Assembly: GCA_018063245.1 (NCBI GenBank)
Contig: JAGPBS010000020.1
Span: 1-37,127 of the forward strand
Source: Alphaproteobacteria bacterium
GTDB lineage: Bacteria > Pseudomonadota > Alphaproteobacteria > JAGPBS01
Length of the DNA: 37,127 nucleotides
Direction of reading: 5' to 3'
The notes under the pieces were generated by a model. That model saw nothing but the letters and a program-made list of their open reading frames with translations. It was not told the DNA's origin and searched no databases. Of this stretch, positions 8,516 through 16,693 are shown piece after piece. The stretch's first letter is position 1. Each line of letters begins with the position of its first letter. The position numbers and the translations under genes were made by a program.

Positions 8516-9904
8516 TCAATCTCCAAGCAAGCTTTTTAAACTCACTCGGTCTTGCACACCCGTTAACATATTTTTACAAAACACTTTATCTTCTTCCATT
8601 TCCTCTGGACCAACGATAATGATCATCGGAACAGCTCTTTTATCTGCGTATTTCATCTGCTTTTTCAAAGGATGGGCTTCAAGATACAAATCTACATTTT
8701 TGCCAGACCCACGAATTGTTTGAGCAACAAGCCGCGCATAAGGCAATACCGACTCATCCTGAGGCAAAACCATATAATCAACAAAGCTTTTGCGTGCAGC
8801 ATCGTTATAAAAACCGGCTTCTTTTAATTGATAAAAAAGCCTGGTTGCGCCAATTGAAATCCCCACACCTGGAAAGGACTGACGCGAAAATTGATTCACA
8901 AGATTCTCATAGCGACCGCCTGAACAAACGCTACCAATCTGGAGATAATCATCCAAAACTGTTTCATACACCATGCCCGTGTAATAATCGAGCCCCCTTG
9001 CAATAGCAAGATTGATACGCACAATTTCTTTTCCATCCGGCAAAGGAAGTTTTTCAACATGATTAATAAGGTCTTTGATCTCAGATAGTCCTTCAGCGAA
9101 CAAAGGCGTGGCAATCCCAAGCGACTCACATTTGCTAAGCACATCTGCATTTGTGATTTGAGAGAGATCATTATTCAAAATAGATAAGAGCTTTGCCGCC
9201 GCTTCCGGACTCATCAAATTCAATGTTGATAGATTTTGGGCAACAGCCTCAAAGCCAATTTTGTCAGCCTTATCGATTTCGCGCAAAATCAGCATTTGCT
9301 GTTCATCCGAATGAATATCAAAAGCCTCAAACAAGCCCTTCAGTAATTTACGATTATTCACATAGATTGTAAAACGCTTAAGGCCAAGATCTAGAAACAC
9401 ACGTTGAATTACATTGAGGATTTCTGCATCATATCTCGTATGAAGCGTCTCTCTGCCAATGATATCAATATCACACTGATAGAACTCACGGAAACGACCC
9501 TTCTGTGCTCTTTCTCCGCGATAGACGCGCTGAATTTGATAACGCTTAAAAGGAAAAGGCAGCATACGCTCATATTGAGCGACATAGCGCGCAAGAGGAA
9601 TTGTCAAATCGAAGTGCAGTGCTATATCTGGCTTATTGCCTTGCTCTAAAGAGCCAGTAGACTGAACAAAATACACTTGCTTTTCAGTCTCACCGCCACT
9701 TTTACTGAGCAACACCTCCGTGTTTTCAATATTTGGCGTTTCAATATTATCAAAACCATAGGCTTCAAATCCTTGACGAATTGTATCAAGCATTGCAAGA
9801 AAATGAACCTGATCTTCAGGAAGTAATTCGAGAGTGCCGCTTGGAATTCTGGGTGTAATCATGGTCATGTTGATCTCTTGCGCTTGCTGTAAATTTGAAA
9901 TCAT
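8516..9904 (-). CDS. hisS: Histidyl-tRNA synthetase
   Basis: Class II synthetase that charges tRNA-His. Counting from the ATG at 9904 (462 residues), motif 2 is RVYRGERAQKGRFREFYQCD, the histidine-binding loop is ARGLDYYTG (302-310), then GGRYENL (329-335) and motif 3 GVGISIGATRL (346-356). The C-terminal anticodon-binding domain is present. The N-terminal wording PSGTLELLPEDQ differs from the common RGTxDLLP, so this may be a divergent subtype. GAGG 7 bases before the ATG at 9904 favours that start, although it overlaps the upstream hydrolase by 89 bp; starts at 9868 or 9862 would shorten the overlap but have poor ribosome-binding sites. Confidence 0.93.
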   Translation of the reverse strand: MISNLQQAQEINMTMITPRIPSGTLELLPEDQVHFLAMLDTIRQGFEAYGFDNIETPNIENTEVLLSKSGGETEKQVYFVQSTGSLEQGNKPDIALHFDLTIPLARYVAQYERMLPFPFKRYQIQRVYRGERAQKGRFREFYQCDIDIIGRETLHTRYDAEILNVIQRVFLDLGLKRFTIYVNNRKLLKGLFEAFDIHSDEQQMLILREIDKADKIGFEAVAQNLSTLNLMSPEAAAKLLSILNNDLSQITNADVLSKCESLGIATPLFAEGLSEIKDLINHVEKLPLPDGKEIVRINLAIARGLDYYTGMVYETVLDDYLQIGSVCSGGRYENLVNQFSRQSFPGVGISIGATRLFYQLKEAGFYNDAARKSFVDYMVLPQDESVLPYARLVAQTIRGSGKNVDLYLEAHPLKKQMKYADKRAVPMIIIVGPEEMEEDKVFCKNMLTGVQDRVSLKSLLGD

Positions 9905-10826
9905 TGTAATACCTCAAGAGCCAATCATCAATTGTTTTCAATACCTCTTTGTATATTTTTTTACCCTCGCTATGAAGCTCATGTTTTGCCCCTTCATAAA
10001 AGGCAAATTCATCTGAAGATAGCTGCAATTGATTGAGGAGTTGATAAGCTCCTGAAATTTTCACCACTTGATCTTCTTTAGGTGAAAGCAATAGAACAGG
10101 GATTTCAAGCGGATACAATTCGTCTTCCAATTTCTGACACGATACCAAGGCCGCTTCAATCCAAGCATAAGTAGCCCCGCCCATTTGCAATGTTGGATTT
10201 TGAAGCGTAAATTCAACAAGAGCCTCATAATTTCCACGATCGCTGGTTAATTTTTGACTCGCGAAGCTCTGAGGAACATAAGGCCCTTGGGTTAAAGCAT
10301 AGCCTGATAACTTGCCGCACCACTTTGAAAAGGCAATTAAAAACTGAACAAACCACTCCGGAAAGGGCGAGAAATTCATCTGAACCAGAGGCGATGTAAT
10401 AATAGCGCCATCAAGGTGCAACCTCTTTTCAATCAAACACCTTAAGAGGATATGTGCACCCATCGAATGAGCATAGGCTAACGTTATCCCTTCTTGTGAA
10501 GGTTTTATGACTTTTTGGAAAAAGATATAGAGATCCGCAACCATCTGCGTAAAATCCTTGATGCCGGTCTTTTGATAATCATTTGGATCACGGCTCGAAA
10601 GCCCTTGATATCGCCAGTCTAATAAATAGACATTATACCCCTTTTCATGCCAGAATTTTGCAAGATGAAAGTACTTTTCAATAAACTCATTTTTGCCCGT
10701 TAGAATTAGAATTGTCTTTTTTTCTTTTTGGCCCGATGCTTTCAAATATGCATATCGCAATTGACAATCATCAGAAAGTGGGAAAAAATGAAACTCAGAA
10801 TTGGTCAGAGGGGTAAAGTGAAACAT
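9816..10826 (-). CDS. Alpha/beta hydrolase, lysophospholipase/monoacylglycerol lipase type
   Basis: A 336-residue serine hydrolase of the PldB-like (Hydrolase_4) group, probably acting on lysophospholipids or monoglycerides; the substrate is not fixed by the sequence. The nucleophile is Ser121 in AHSMGAH, with Ala in place of the usual first Gly of GxSxG. The acid is probably Asp252 in SPKEDQVV and the base His282 or His285 in GAKHELHSE. LTGKNEFIEKY (42-52) is the typical segment near the oxyanion hole. There is no signal peptide. The last ~30 residues are hydrophilic, lie outside the usual fold, and overlap the hisS start. Divergent from ribF. Confidence 0.8.
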   Translation of the reverse strand: MFHFTPLTNSEFHFFPLSDDCQLRYAYLKASGQKEKKTILILTGKNEFIEKYFHLAKFWHEKGYNVYLLDWRYQGLSSRDPNDYQKTGIKDFTQMVADLYIFFQKVIKPSQEGITLAYAHSMGAHILLRCLIEKRLHLDGAIITSPLVQMNFSPFPEWFVQFLIAFSKWCGKLSGYALTQGPYVPQSFASQKLTSDRGNYEALVEFTLQNPTLQMGGATYAWIEAALVSCQKLEDELYPLEIPVLLLSPKEDQVVKISGAYQLLNQLQLSSDEFAFYEGAKHELHSEGKKIYKEVLKTIDDWLLRYYNDFKFTASARDQHDHDYTQNSKRHSRITS

Positions 10827-10866
10827 TTGCGAATCCTTCGGTCATTACAATCAGGGTCGCACAATT

Positions 10867-11445
10867 ATGCACACATTTCAAAACATAAAAGAGACTATCC
10901 CCAATTTAAAGGGCTGTGTTTTGACCATCGGTAATTTTGATGGCGTTCACTTAGGGCATCAAAAAATGATACGCCAAGTTAAGGATATTGCGAAAGAACA
11001 GAATATGCCATCTGCTGTGATGAGCTTTGAGCCTCATCCACGCGACTATTTCTCACATGGACAAAGCAATGAAAAACGCCTTAGCACCGCTGATGAAAAA
11101 AGAAAACTCTTTGACTCAATGGGCCTTGATTATTACTTTGAGCTCACCTTCAATGAAGATCTGGCCTCTATGAGCGGCACTGAATTTATTGAACAAATTC
11201 TGATTGAATGGGCAAAGGCCAACTATATCGTTGTCGGAGATAACTTCTACTTTGGCAAAGGTAAAAGTGGTAGCGTCACTCTTCTTAGAGAATACGAAGC
11301 AAAAGGCTTTTTTACTGTTCAGATACCTGACTATGCACGTGATCAAAATGGCGAAATTATTTCATCGACTTACATTAGAGATTGTCTTGCTGCGGGTGAT
11401 TTTGAAAAGGCAAAGTCTCTCCTTGGCCATCCTATTCAAAATTAA
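10867..11445 (+). CDS. ribF: RibF-type FMN adenylyltransferase lacking the riboflavin kinase domain
   Basis: The N-terminal half of bifunctional RibF, which makes FAD from FMN and ATP. Visible motifs are IGNFDGVHLGHQ (HIGH-like HLGH at 28-31), MSFEPHPRDYF, VVGDNFYFGKG and the SSTYIRDCL segment. The protein stops at 192 residues after LLGHPIQN. Usual RibF proteins run to about 310 residues, with the flavokinase domain beginning just after this point. The 89 bp up to ileS hold no remnant of that domain. Order ribF-ileS-lspA is conserved with E. coli. Either a separate kinase exists or FMN comes from elsewhere. A weak AGGG at 10851 is the only ribosome-binding candidate. Confidence 0.88.
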   Translation: MHTFQNIKETIPNLKGCVLTIGNFDGVHLGHQKMIRQVKDIAKEQNMPSAVMSFEPHPRDYFSHGQSNEKRLSTADEKRKLFDSMGLDYYFELTFNEDLASMSGTEFIEQILIEWAKANYIVVGDNFYFGKGKSGSVTLLREYEAKGFFTVQIPDYARDQNGEIISSTYIRDCLAAGDFEKAKSLLGHPIQN

Positions 11446-11475
11446 AATGAAAAAAATCAAAGAAAGTCTTTATTG

Positions 11476-11503
11476 TTGACCCCAAAATTGATACAACTAT
11501 TGT
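11476..11503 (+). promoter_or_regulatory. Possible sigma70-type promoter for ileS
   Basis: TTGACC (11476-11481) and TATTGT (11498-11503) are 16 bases apart, about 32 bases before the ileS ATG. The -10 match is partial (4 of 6), so this is a weak candidate; ileS could equally be read from ribF. Confidence 0.3.
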
Positions 11504-11534
11504 TAGCTTTCAATTCTATATTACGAGGAATTAA

Positions 11535-14402
11535 ATGGAACAAGATCTTAAAAATAGTGTTTTTCTCCCAAAAACAAATTTTCCACTCAGGGCAGGCCTT
11601 GCACAAAAAGAGCCAGAGACGCTTGCTTTCTGGAACAATTTGAACCTCTACAATAAAATCTACAAAAAAGGAAAAAACAAAAAGAGATTTATTCTCCATG
11701 ATGGCCCTCCTTATGCAAATGGCCATATTCATCTTGGGACTGCAACAAACAAAATCCTCAAAGACATTGTCAATAAATGCTACACCATGCTTGGCTACGG
11801 CATTCATTATGTTCCTGGCTGGGATTGTCACGGTTTGCCAATTGAATGGAAGATCGAAGAACAATATCGCGAAAAGGGAAAAGACAAGGACGCCGTCCCT
11901 GTTCTGCAATTTCGCCAGGAATGTCGTGAATTTGCAGCCAAATGGGTTGATATTCAACGCGAAGAGTTTAAACGTCTTGGTGTTCTAGGCGATTGGCAAA
12001 ACCCATACCTCACCATGACAAATGATGCTGAAGCGATCATTGCTGGCGAGATCTTCAAATTTCTCAAAAATGGGGGACTTTATCGTGGCCTTCGCCCCGT
12101 CATGTGGTCAGTTGTTGAAAAAACAGCTCTTGCTGATGCTGAAATTGAGTATCATGATCACAAATCAAATACAATCTGGGTCAAGTTTCCAATCCACACT
12201 GCCAAAGATGCAGCCCTTGTTGGCGCATCGTGCGTCATTTGGACGACAACGCCTTGGACTATTCCTGGCAACAGAGCGATTGCCTATGGTGCAGAGCTTG
12301 ACTACGGGCTTTATGTTGCTGAAGAACTTGCTGAAGAGTCGCACGTGCAACAAGGTGAAAAATTTATTTTAGCAACTGATCTGGCTGCTGAAGTTGGCGA
12401 AAGAGCAAAAATCGCCAAACTAACCTTGCTGAAATCATTCAAAGGCTCACACCTTCAAGGAACAATCTGTTCGCACCCTTTTAAAGGTGAAGGCTATGAA
12501 TTTGATGTCCCTGCCCTTGCAGCAGAATTTGTAACGGTTGAAACTGGTACAGGTTTGGTTCATATTGCGCCAGGCCATGGCTTAGACGATTTCCTTCTTG
12601 GAAAAGAGAATCAAATTGAAATTCCACAAACTGTTGGACCTGATGGCATTTACTACCAACATGTTCCCCTCTTTGCTGGAAAAACTGTTTATACAGCTGA
12701 AGGCAAACAAGGGGATGCCGATCCATCCGTTATTCATTGGCTGCAAGAAAAGAAAATGCTTTTGACAAAGGGCAGAATTACGCACTCATATCCACATTCA
12801 TGGCGTTCAAAAGCACCACTTATCTATCGCACAACAGCACAATGGTTCATCTCTTTAGAAAAAAATGACCTACGCTCAAAATGTTTACATGAGATCGATG
12901 GCGTAAACTGGGTTCCTGTTAATGGACGCGCGCGGATCTATTCCATGATCGAGAATCGTCCTGATTGGTGTATCTCACGCCAAAGAGCATGGGGCGTTCC
13001 GATTGCTCTTTTTGTGAACAAAGAAACGGGTGAAGCTCTTTGTGATGATGCCGTCTTTAATCGCATCACAGATATCTTCCGCAAAGAAGGCTCAGATGCT
13101 TGGTATAAAACAAATCCTCAAGTCTTTTTGGGTGATGCCTACAAAGCATCTGATTACGAACAGATTATGGATGTTGTTGATGTCTGGTTTGAATCAGGCG
13201 CAACCCACGCCTTTGTTCTTGAAGGCAAAGAGGACCTCTCATGGCCTGCTGATCTTTATCTTGAAGGATCGGACCAGCATCGCGGATGGTTCCATTCAAC
13301 ACTGCTTGAATCATGTGGCACAAGAGACAAAGCGCCTTACAAGAACGTTCTGACACATGGATATGTTCTGGATGAAAAAGGCTACAAGATGTCAAAATCT
13401 TTGGGCAATACAATTGCACCACAAAAAGTGATTGACCAATATGGCGCAGATATCTTACGTCTTTGGGTCTCTAATACTGACTTTAATGAAGATATGCGGA
13501 TCGGAAATGATAATCTCAAATTAGCAGCTGATCTATATCGTAGACTCCGCAATACTTTGAGATATCTCATGGGTGCACTCGATGGTTTCACTTTGAGTGA
13601 AGTTGTCACTTACGATGATATGCCTGAGCTCGAAAAATGGGTGCTCCATCGCCTCCATACGCTTGATCAAGAAATTCGCGGACTCATTGAAAATTATGAT
13701 TTCCATCGTATTTTCCAACTCATTCACCATTTTGCAGCTGTTGAACTCTCTGCTTTCTATTTTGATATTCGGAAAGATTGCCTCTATTGTGATTCACCAA
13801 GATCCCTTAAACGCAGATCTGCTCGAACAGTGATGAATGAACTCTTCTTGACGCTCACAACATGGCTTGCTCCTTTCTGCGCCTTTACAGCTGAAGAAGC
13901 TTGGCAAACAAGACGTGCTGAAGCAAGTGAGGATGTTCGCGAGAAATTCATGGCAAGCGAGAGCGTCCATTTAGAAGAATTTCCAACAATACCAACGGCT
14001 TGGAAAAACACAACTCTTTTTGATAGATGGACGCAGATCCGCCAAATCAGACGCGTCTTAACAGGCTGCCTTGAAGTCAAACGTGCAGATAAAGTCATTG
14101 GCTCATCACTTGAAGCATCACCCGTCATTCGATTGGCAGACTCTTACAAATCTGCTGTTGGTAAAATTGACTGGGCGGAAATTGGCATTACCTCTGAGTG
14201 TAAGGTTGAATTTGGCCCTGCCCTCGATGGTTCATTTACATTGCCAGATGTAGAAGGTGTGTCCGTCAGCTTTCAAGAAGCAGCAGGCGACAAATGTGAC
14301 CGTTGCTGGCGCATCATGCCTGAAGTCAAAGGCGAGATGGAAAATAAATTATGCATCAGATGTGATGATGTTCTTGATGAACTCAAGCAAGATGCAGCAT
14401 GA
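11535..14402 (+). CDS. ileS: Isoleucyl-tRNA synthetase
   Basis: Class I synthetase that charges tRNA-Ile and edits valine. The 955-residue protein has the bacterial length. The HIGH motif is HLGT (66-69) in GPPYANGHIHLGTA, the KMSKS loop is at 618-622 (YKMSKSLGN), and a C-terminal zinc site uses C921, C924, C940 and C943. The presence of the zinc site marks the standard bacterial type rather than the eukaryote-like mupirocin-resistant type. CGAGGA precedes the ATG. The stop codon overlaps a possible lspA start as ATGA, which indicates co-transcription. Confidence 0.97.
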   Translation: MEQDLKNSVFLPKTNFPLRAGLAQKEPETLAFWNNLNLYNKIYKKGKNKKRFILHDGPPYANGHIHLGTATNKILKDIVNKCYTMLGYGIHYVPGWDCHGLPIEWKIEEQYREKGKDKDAVPVLQFRQECREFAAKWVDIQREEFKRLGVLGDWQNPYLTMTNDAEAIIAGEIFKFLKNGGLYRGLRPVMWSVVEKTALADAEIEYHDHKSNTIWVKFPIHTAKDAALVGASCVIWTTTPWTIPGNRAIAYGAELDYGLYVAEELAEESHVQQGEKFILATDLAAEVGERAKIAKLTLLKSFKGSHLQGTICSHPFKGEGYEFDVPALAAEFVTVETGTGLVHIAPGHGLDDFLLGKENQIEIPQTVGPDGIYYQHVPLFAGKTVYTAEGKQGDADPSVIHWLQEKKMLLTKGRITHSYPHSWRSKAPLIYRTTAQWFISLEKNDLRSKCLHEIDGVNWVPVNGRARIYSMIENRPDWCISRQRAWGVPIALFVNKETGEALCDDAVFNRITDIFRKEGSDAWYKTNPQVFLGDAYKASDYEQIMDVVDVWFESGATHAFVLEGKEDLSWPADLYLEGSDQHRGWFHSTLLESCGTRDKAPYKNVLTHGYVLDEKGYKMSKSLGNTIAPQKVIDQYGADILRLWVSNTDFNEDMRIGNDNLKLAADLYRRLRNTLRYLMGALDGFTLSEVVTYDDMPELEKWVLHRLHTLDQEIRGLIENYDFHRIFQLIHHFAAVELSAFYFDIRKDCLYCDSPRSLKRRSARTVMNELFLTLTTWLAPFCAFTAEEAWQTRRAEASEDVREKFMASESVHLEEFPTIPTAWKNTTLFDRWTQIRQIRRVLTGCLEVKRADKVIGSSLEASPVIRLADSYKSAVGKIDWAEIGITSECKVEFGPALDGSFTLPDVEGVSVSFQEAAGDKCDRCWRIMPEVKGEMENKLCIRCDDVLDELKQDAA

Positions 14403-14413
14403 AGGGAATAGAA

Positions 14414-14905
14414 ATGTCTGAAGAACTCGTAAAAAATAGATGCAATCGTTATGTGATTGTGGGCCTATTGATTGCTGCTATTGTGACGATCTTGGATTAC
14501 ATCTCCAAAAGCTGGATTCTAGCGCACTTTACAGAATTTACGGACAAGATCATTATCACTTCATTTTTCCAGATGGATCTTGTCTGGAACCGAGGCGTTA
14601 GTTTTGGTTTCCTCGCTTTTAATCCTGATGAATCTCAATATATTCTTGCCGGCATCGCAGGCCTGATCACTTTATTTGTAACTATCTGGCTATTCAAAGC
14701 AAACAAAGCCTGGCTCGCGATTGCTCTGGGCCTCGTGATCGGTGGCGGGATTGGGAACATTATCGACCGCTTTCAATATGGCGCTGTACTCGATTTTATT
14801 GACATATTCTGGAAAGACTATCACTGGCCCTCATTCAACCTAGCAGATTCTGCAATCTCCGTCGGTGTCTGTATGATTTTGATTGACTTATTTTTTGGGG
14901 ATTGA
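14414..14905 (+). CDS. lspA: Lipoprotein signal peptidase II
   Basis: Inner-membrane aspartyl protease that removes signal peptides from lipidated prolipoproteins, including the DUF3576, LptE and DUF3035 lipoproteins nearby. Four membrane segments are visible. The catalytic aspartates are Asp118 in GNIIDRF and Asp145 in FNLADSAI (numbered from the chosen start). AAGGGA lies 5 bases before the ATG at 14414; an earlier ATG at 14399, overlapping the ileS stop as ATGA, would add 5 residues but lacks a ribosome-binding site. The ribF-ileS-lspA order is conserved. Confidence 0.95.
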   Translation: MSEELVKNRCNRYVIVGLLIAAIVTILDYISKSWILAHFTEFTDKIIITSFFQMDLVWNRGVSFGFLAFNPDESQYILAGIAGLITLFVTIWLFKANKAWLAIALGLVIGGGIGNIIDRFQYGAVLDFIDIFWKDYHWPSFNLADSAISVGVCMILIDLFFGD

Positions 14906-14964
14906 TTATTCTTGACGGACATGACATTATGTAAGAAATTCAGCTTCTATCAGAGGAAAGTAGT

Positions 14965-15588
14965 ATGAAACAAGACACAAAAAATTTTCACACAGAAATG
15001 CCCCGCAAAAACACCTATCTTTCATTAGGTCTACTATCTGTATGCGCTATGATGCTCTCTGGTTGTGGCGAGACCATTAAACGCTCAATTGGTATGGACC
15101 ACCTTCCGCCTGATGAATATCAAGTTGTTGAGAGAGCCCCTCTCAGCATGCCACCTGACTACCAGCTCACCCCTCCAAAGCCAGGCGCCCCAAGACCACA
15201 AGAAGTTGCAGCAAAAGAAAAAGCAATTGACGCTGTTCTTGGGGAAAAGGGTAAGAAACAAGCCTATATGGCAACGGCTGCATCACCTTCATACAAAAGC
15301 AAAGCGACGACTGAAGTTTTAAGAATGGCTGGCTCAGAGAATACTGATCCAGATATTCGCAGCGTTATCGACACAGAAAACCGTGCTTATGTTAAAGCAG
15401 ACAAATCTTTCATTGATAAAATTGTTTTCTGGCAAGAACAGCTTCCTCCTGGCGATGTTGTGGATCCAATTGCAGAGACAAAGCGCATCAAAGGAAACAA
15501 AGAAACTGATAAATCAGTGACTGATGGCAATACGCCTATTATCAAGCGCAAGAAAAAAGCACCGCTTGAAGGCTTGTTTGATAATTAA
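14965..15588 (+). CDS. DUF3035 family lipoprotein, BamF-like
   Basis: A 207-residue predicted outer-membrane lipoprotein. A hydrophobic signal ends in the lipobox LSGC with lipidated Cys34. The mature part carries the family signature PPDEYQVVERAPLSMPPDY, followed by LTPPKPGAPRPQE. This matches DUF3035, an alphaproteobacterial family described as subunit F of the outer-membrane protein assembly (BAM) complex; applying that role here is inference. The gene follows lspA, a common neighbour. The C-terminus is rich in lysine (IKRKKKAP). GAGGAAAG precedes the ATG. Transcription ends at the hairpin 15612-15638. Confidence 0.8.
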   Translation: MKQDTKNFHTEMPRKNTYLSLGLLSVCAMMLSGCGETIKRSIGMDHLPPDEYQVVERAPLSMPPDYQLTPPKPGAPRPQEVAAKEKAIDAVLGEKGKKQAYMATAASPSYKSKATTEVLRMAGSENTDPDIRSVIDTENRAYVKADKSFIDKIVFWQEQLPPGDVVDPIAETKRIKGNKETDKSVTDGNTPIIKRKKKAPLEGLFDN

Positions 15589-15611
15589 GGCCATCCCCAT
15601 CCACAAAACAA

Positions 15612-15638
15612 AAAAGGCTCATGATACATGAGCCTTTT
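15612..15638. terminator. Bidirectional intrinsic terminator
   Basis: A perfect 12-base-pair stem, AAAAGGCTCATG / CATGAGCCTTTT, closes on a three-base ATA loop. The A-rich left flank and T-rich right side allow it to work in both directions. It sits between the convergent DUF3035 gene and the PEP-CTERM gene. Confidence 0.85.
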
Positions 15639-15659
15639 GTACAGACGCCAAGTACTTAA

Positions 15660-16340
15660 TTACTTTCTGTAGCGTAGGAGAGCCAACCCTGCTAAAGAGA
15701 AGCCTAAAAGAGCAACTATACCAGGTTCCGGAGTTGCACTCACAGGCTCAAACGTAAAGGTCAAAGAAGTGATACGGATATTGCCTTCACCATTATACGG
15801 AGAGAAAACTCTTAACAGAGAATTGCCTGAAAAGGGCGTCAAAACATTCGGGAAAAGTCCAATTTCTGAACCACCACCGAGACTATAACTCGCCTCAACG
15901 CCTAAAGGATTAGCACTCGAAACATATAAAATATAGCTTGTTATGTTAACTCCATAAGTACTGAAAACTTGAGCATTCAAATTTGCAAGGTCTAATGTAA
16001 TCATTTCCCTTTCCTCGTTAGACATAGAATAGTCAAGGACAGCACCTGAACCAACATCACCAATTGCTCTCATACCAAAACCATCTGCATTATTGAAAAT
16101 ATAATTACTATTGATATTTATATCTTCAAATTCTACAGAAGGTCTCACTGTTAGCCCCAGACTATTATCTTCTACTGAGTGAAAAACCTTGAACCCAGTC
16201 GTCGACCCAGGATTAATAATGCCATCCGGTCCCGTCCCTGTTGATCTAAAATCAAAGCTGTAAATCACCGCTAGTGCCTGTCCTGCATAAAGTAGGCTCG
16301 CTGTTAACGCACTCACTGCAATCATTGTTTTATTTAACAT
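15660..16340 (-). CDS. PEP-CTERM sorting-domain surface protein
   Basis: A 226-residue exported protein. Residues 1-24 form a signal peptide ending in QALA. The mature region is Ser/Gly/Asn-rich, probably beta-structured, and contains no Cys. The C-terminus has the complete exosortase sorting tag: PEP at 204-206, a hydrophobic span (about 208-222) and a basic end RYRK. Such proteins are cut by an exosortase and displayed at the surface or in the exopolysaccharide matrix. The body resembles no family I can name. GGAG lies 8 bases before the ATG. The gene stands alone; a sigma54-type promoter lies at 16444-16459. The matching PrsK and EpsB genes are about 8-10 kb away. Confidence 0.9.
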   Translation of the reverse strand: MLNKTMIAVSALTASLLYAGQALAVIYSFDFRSTGTGPDGIINPGSTTGFKVFHSVEDNSLGLTVRPSVEFEDININSNYIFNNADGFGMRAIGDVGSGAVLDYSMSNEEREMITLDLANLNAQVFSTYGVNITSYILYVSSANPLGVEASYSLGGGSEIGLFPNVLTPFSGNSLLRVFSPYNGEGNIRITSLTFTFEPVSATPEPGIVALLGFSLAGLALLRYRK

Positions 16341-16443
16341 AGCTATCTCCTTTTTTTAATTTGACACTAAATAATAAAAGACCCATTCTTTAATCAAAAA
16401 TGTCAATAATTCTAAAAGCATGCATTGCCAACGCTTTATTAAT

Positions 16444-16459
16444 AGCAAGAAGTATGCCA
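16444..16459 (-). promoter_or_regulatory. Sigma54 (RpoN)-type promoter of the PEP-CTERM gene
   Basis: On the minus strand the sequence is TGGCATACTTCTTGCT, against the consensus TGGCAC-N5-TTGCW, with the required 10 bases between the GG and GC doublets. Start of transcription would be near 16433, giving a leader of about 93 bases. No well-spaced sigma70 promoter is seen for this gene; a TTGACA at 16401-16406 has no -10 partner. RpoN control of PEP-CTERM genes through PrsK/PrsR is known from other bacteria. Confidence 0.65.
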
Positions 16460-16506
16460 AGATTATTATTCAATTAAATCAATATGATAGAAATTTTTTG
16501 ATGTTT

Positions 16507-16521
16507 GTTTAGCAGATAAAC
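16507..16521. promoter_or_regulatory. Possible upstream activator site for the sigma54 promoter
   Basis: The inverted repeat GTTTA-GCAGA-TAAAC is centred about 80 bases upstream of the predicted start of transcription, the distance at which sigma54 enhancer-binding regulators usually bind. A PrsR-type regulator would be the expected partner. Only one copy is seen and short AT-rich palindromes occur by chance, so this is tentative. The rest of the 353-bp gap 16341-16693 is AT-rich, apart from the repeat at 16605-16682. Confidence 0.3.
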
Positions 16522-16604
16522 TGTAAAAAAAAATTACATAATTAAGGTTTTTAAATTTTAGTCGTTTGTGTTGCTAGTCCTCGGTATAAAAATTCAATTG
16601 AAAG

Positions 16605-16682
16605 CGTCATCGCGAGCGCAGCGTGGCGATCTTCTTTTCAAACTCCATGAGATTGCCACGCCCTAAAGGGCTCGCAATGACG
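16605..16682. repeat. Family C palindromic element, copy 2
   Basis: Outer stem CGTCATCGCGAG pairs with CTCGCAATGACG and inner stem CGTGGCGATCTT with GAGATTGCCACG. The right arm is a CCC-TAAA-GGG hairpin and the left arm is only a few bases. At 78 bp it is the shortest element of the double-stem type here. It lies just after the recJ stop codon. Confidence 0.7.
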
Positions 16683-16693
16683 CTGTATGTAAA

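Noticed and set aside
11457-11957. 166-codon minus-strand frame over the start of ileS
   Set aside because: Antisense to the highly conserved HIGH region of ileS; no start signal and no recognisable motif.
13784-14128. 114-codon minus-strand frame inside ileS
   Set aside because: Antisense to the ileS anticodon-binding region; no independent support.
16401-16406. Perfect TTGACA (minus strand) upstream of the PEP-CTERM gene
   Set aside because: No acceptable -10 box lies 15-19 bases downstream (the 17-base position reads GGTCTT), so a sigma70 promoter is not supported.
16418-16431. Second sigma54-like sequence (TTGGCAATGCATGC on the minus strand)
   Set aside because: GG and GC are only 8 bases apart, not the required 10, so it cannot serve as a -24/-12 promoter.
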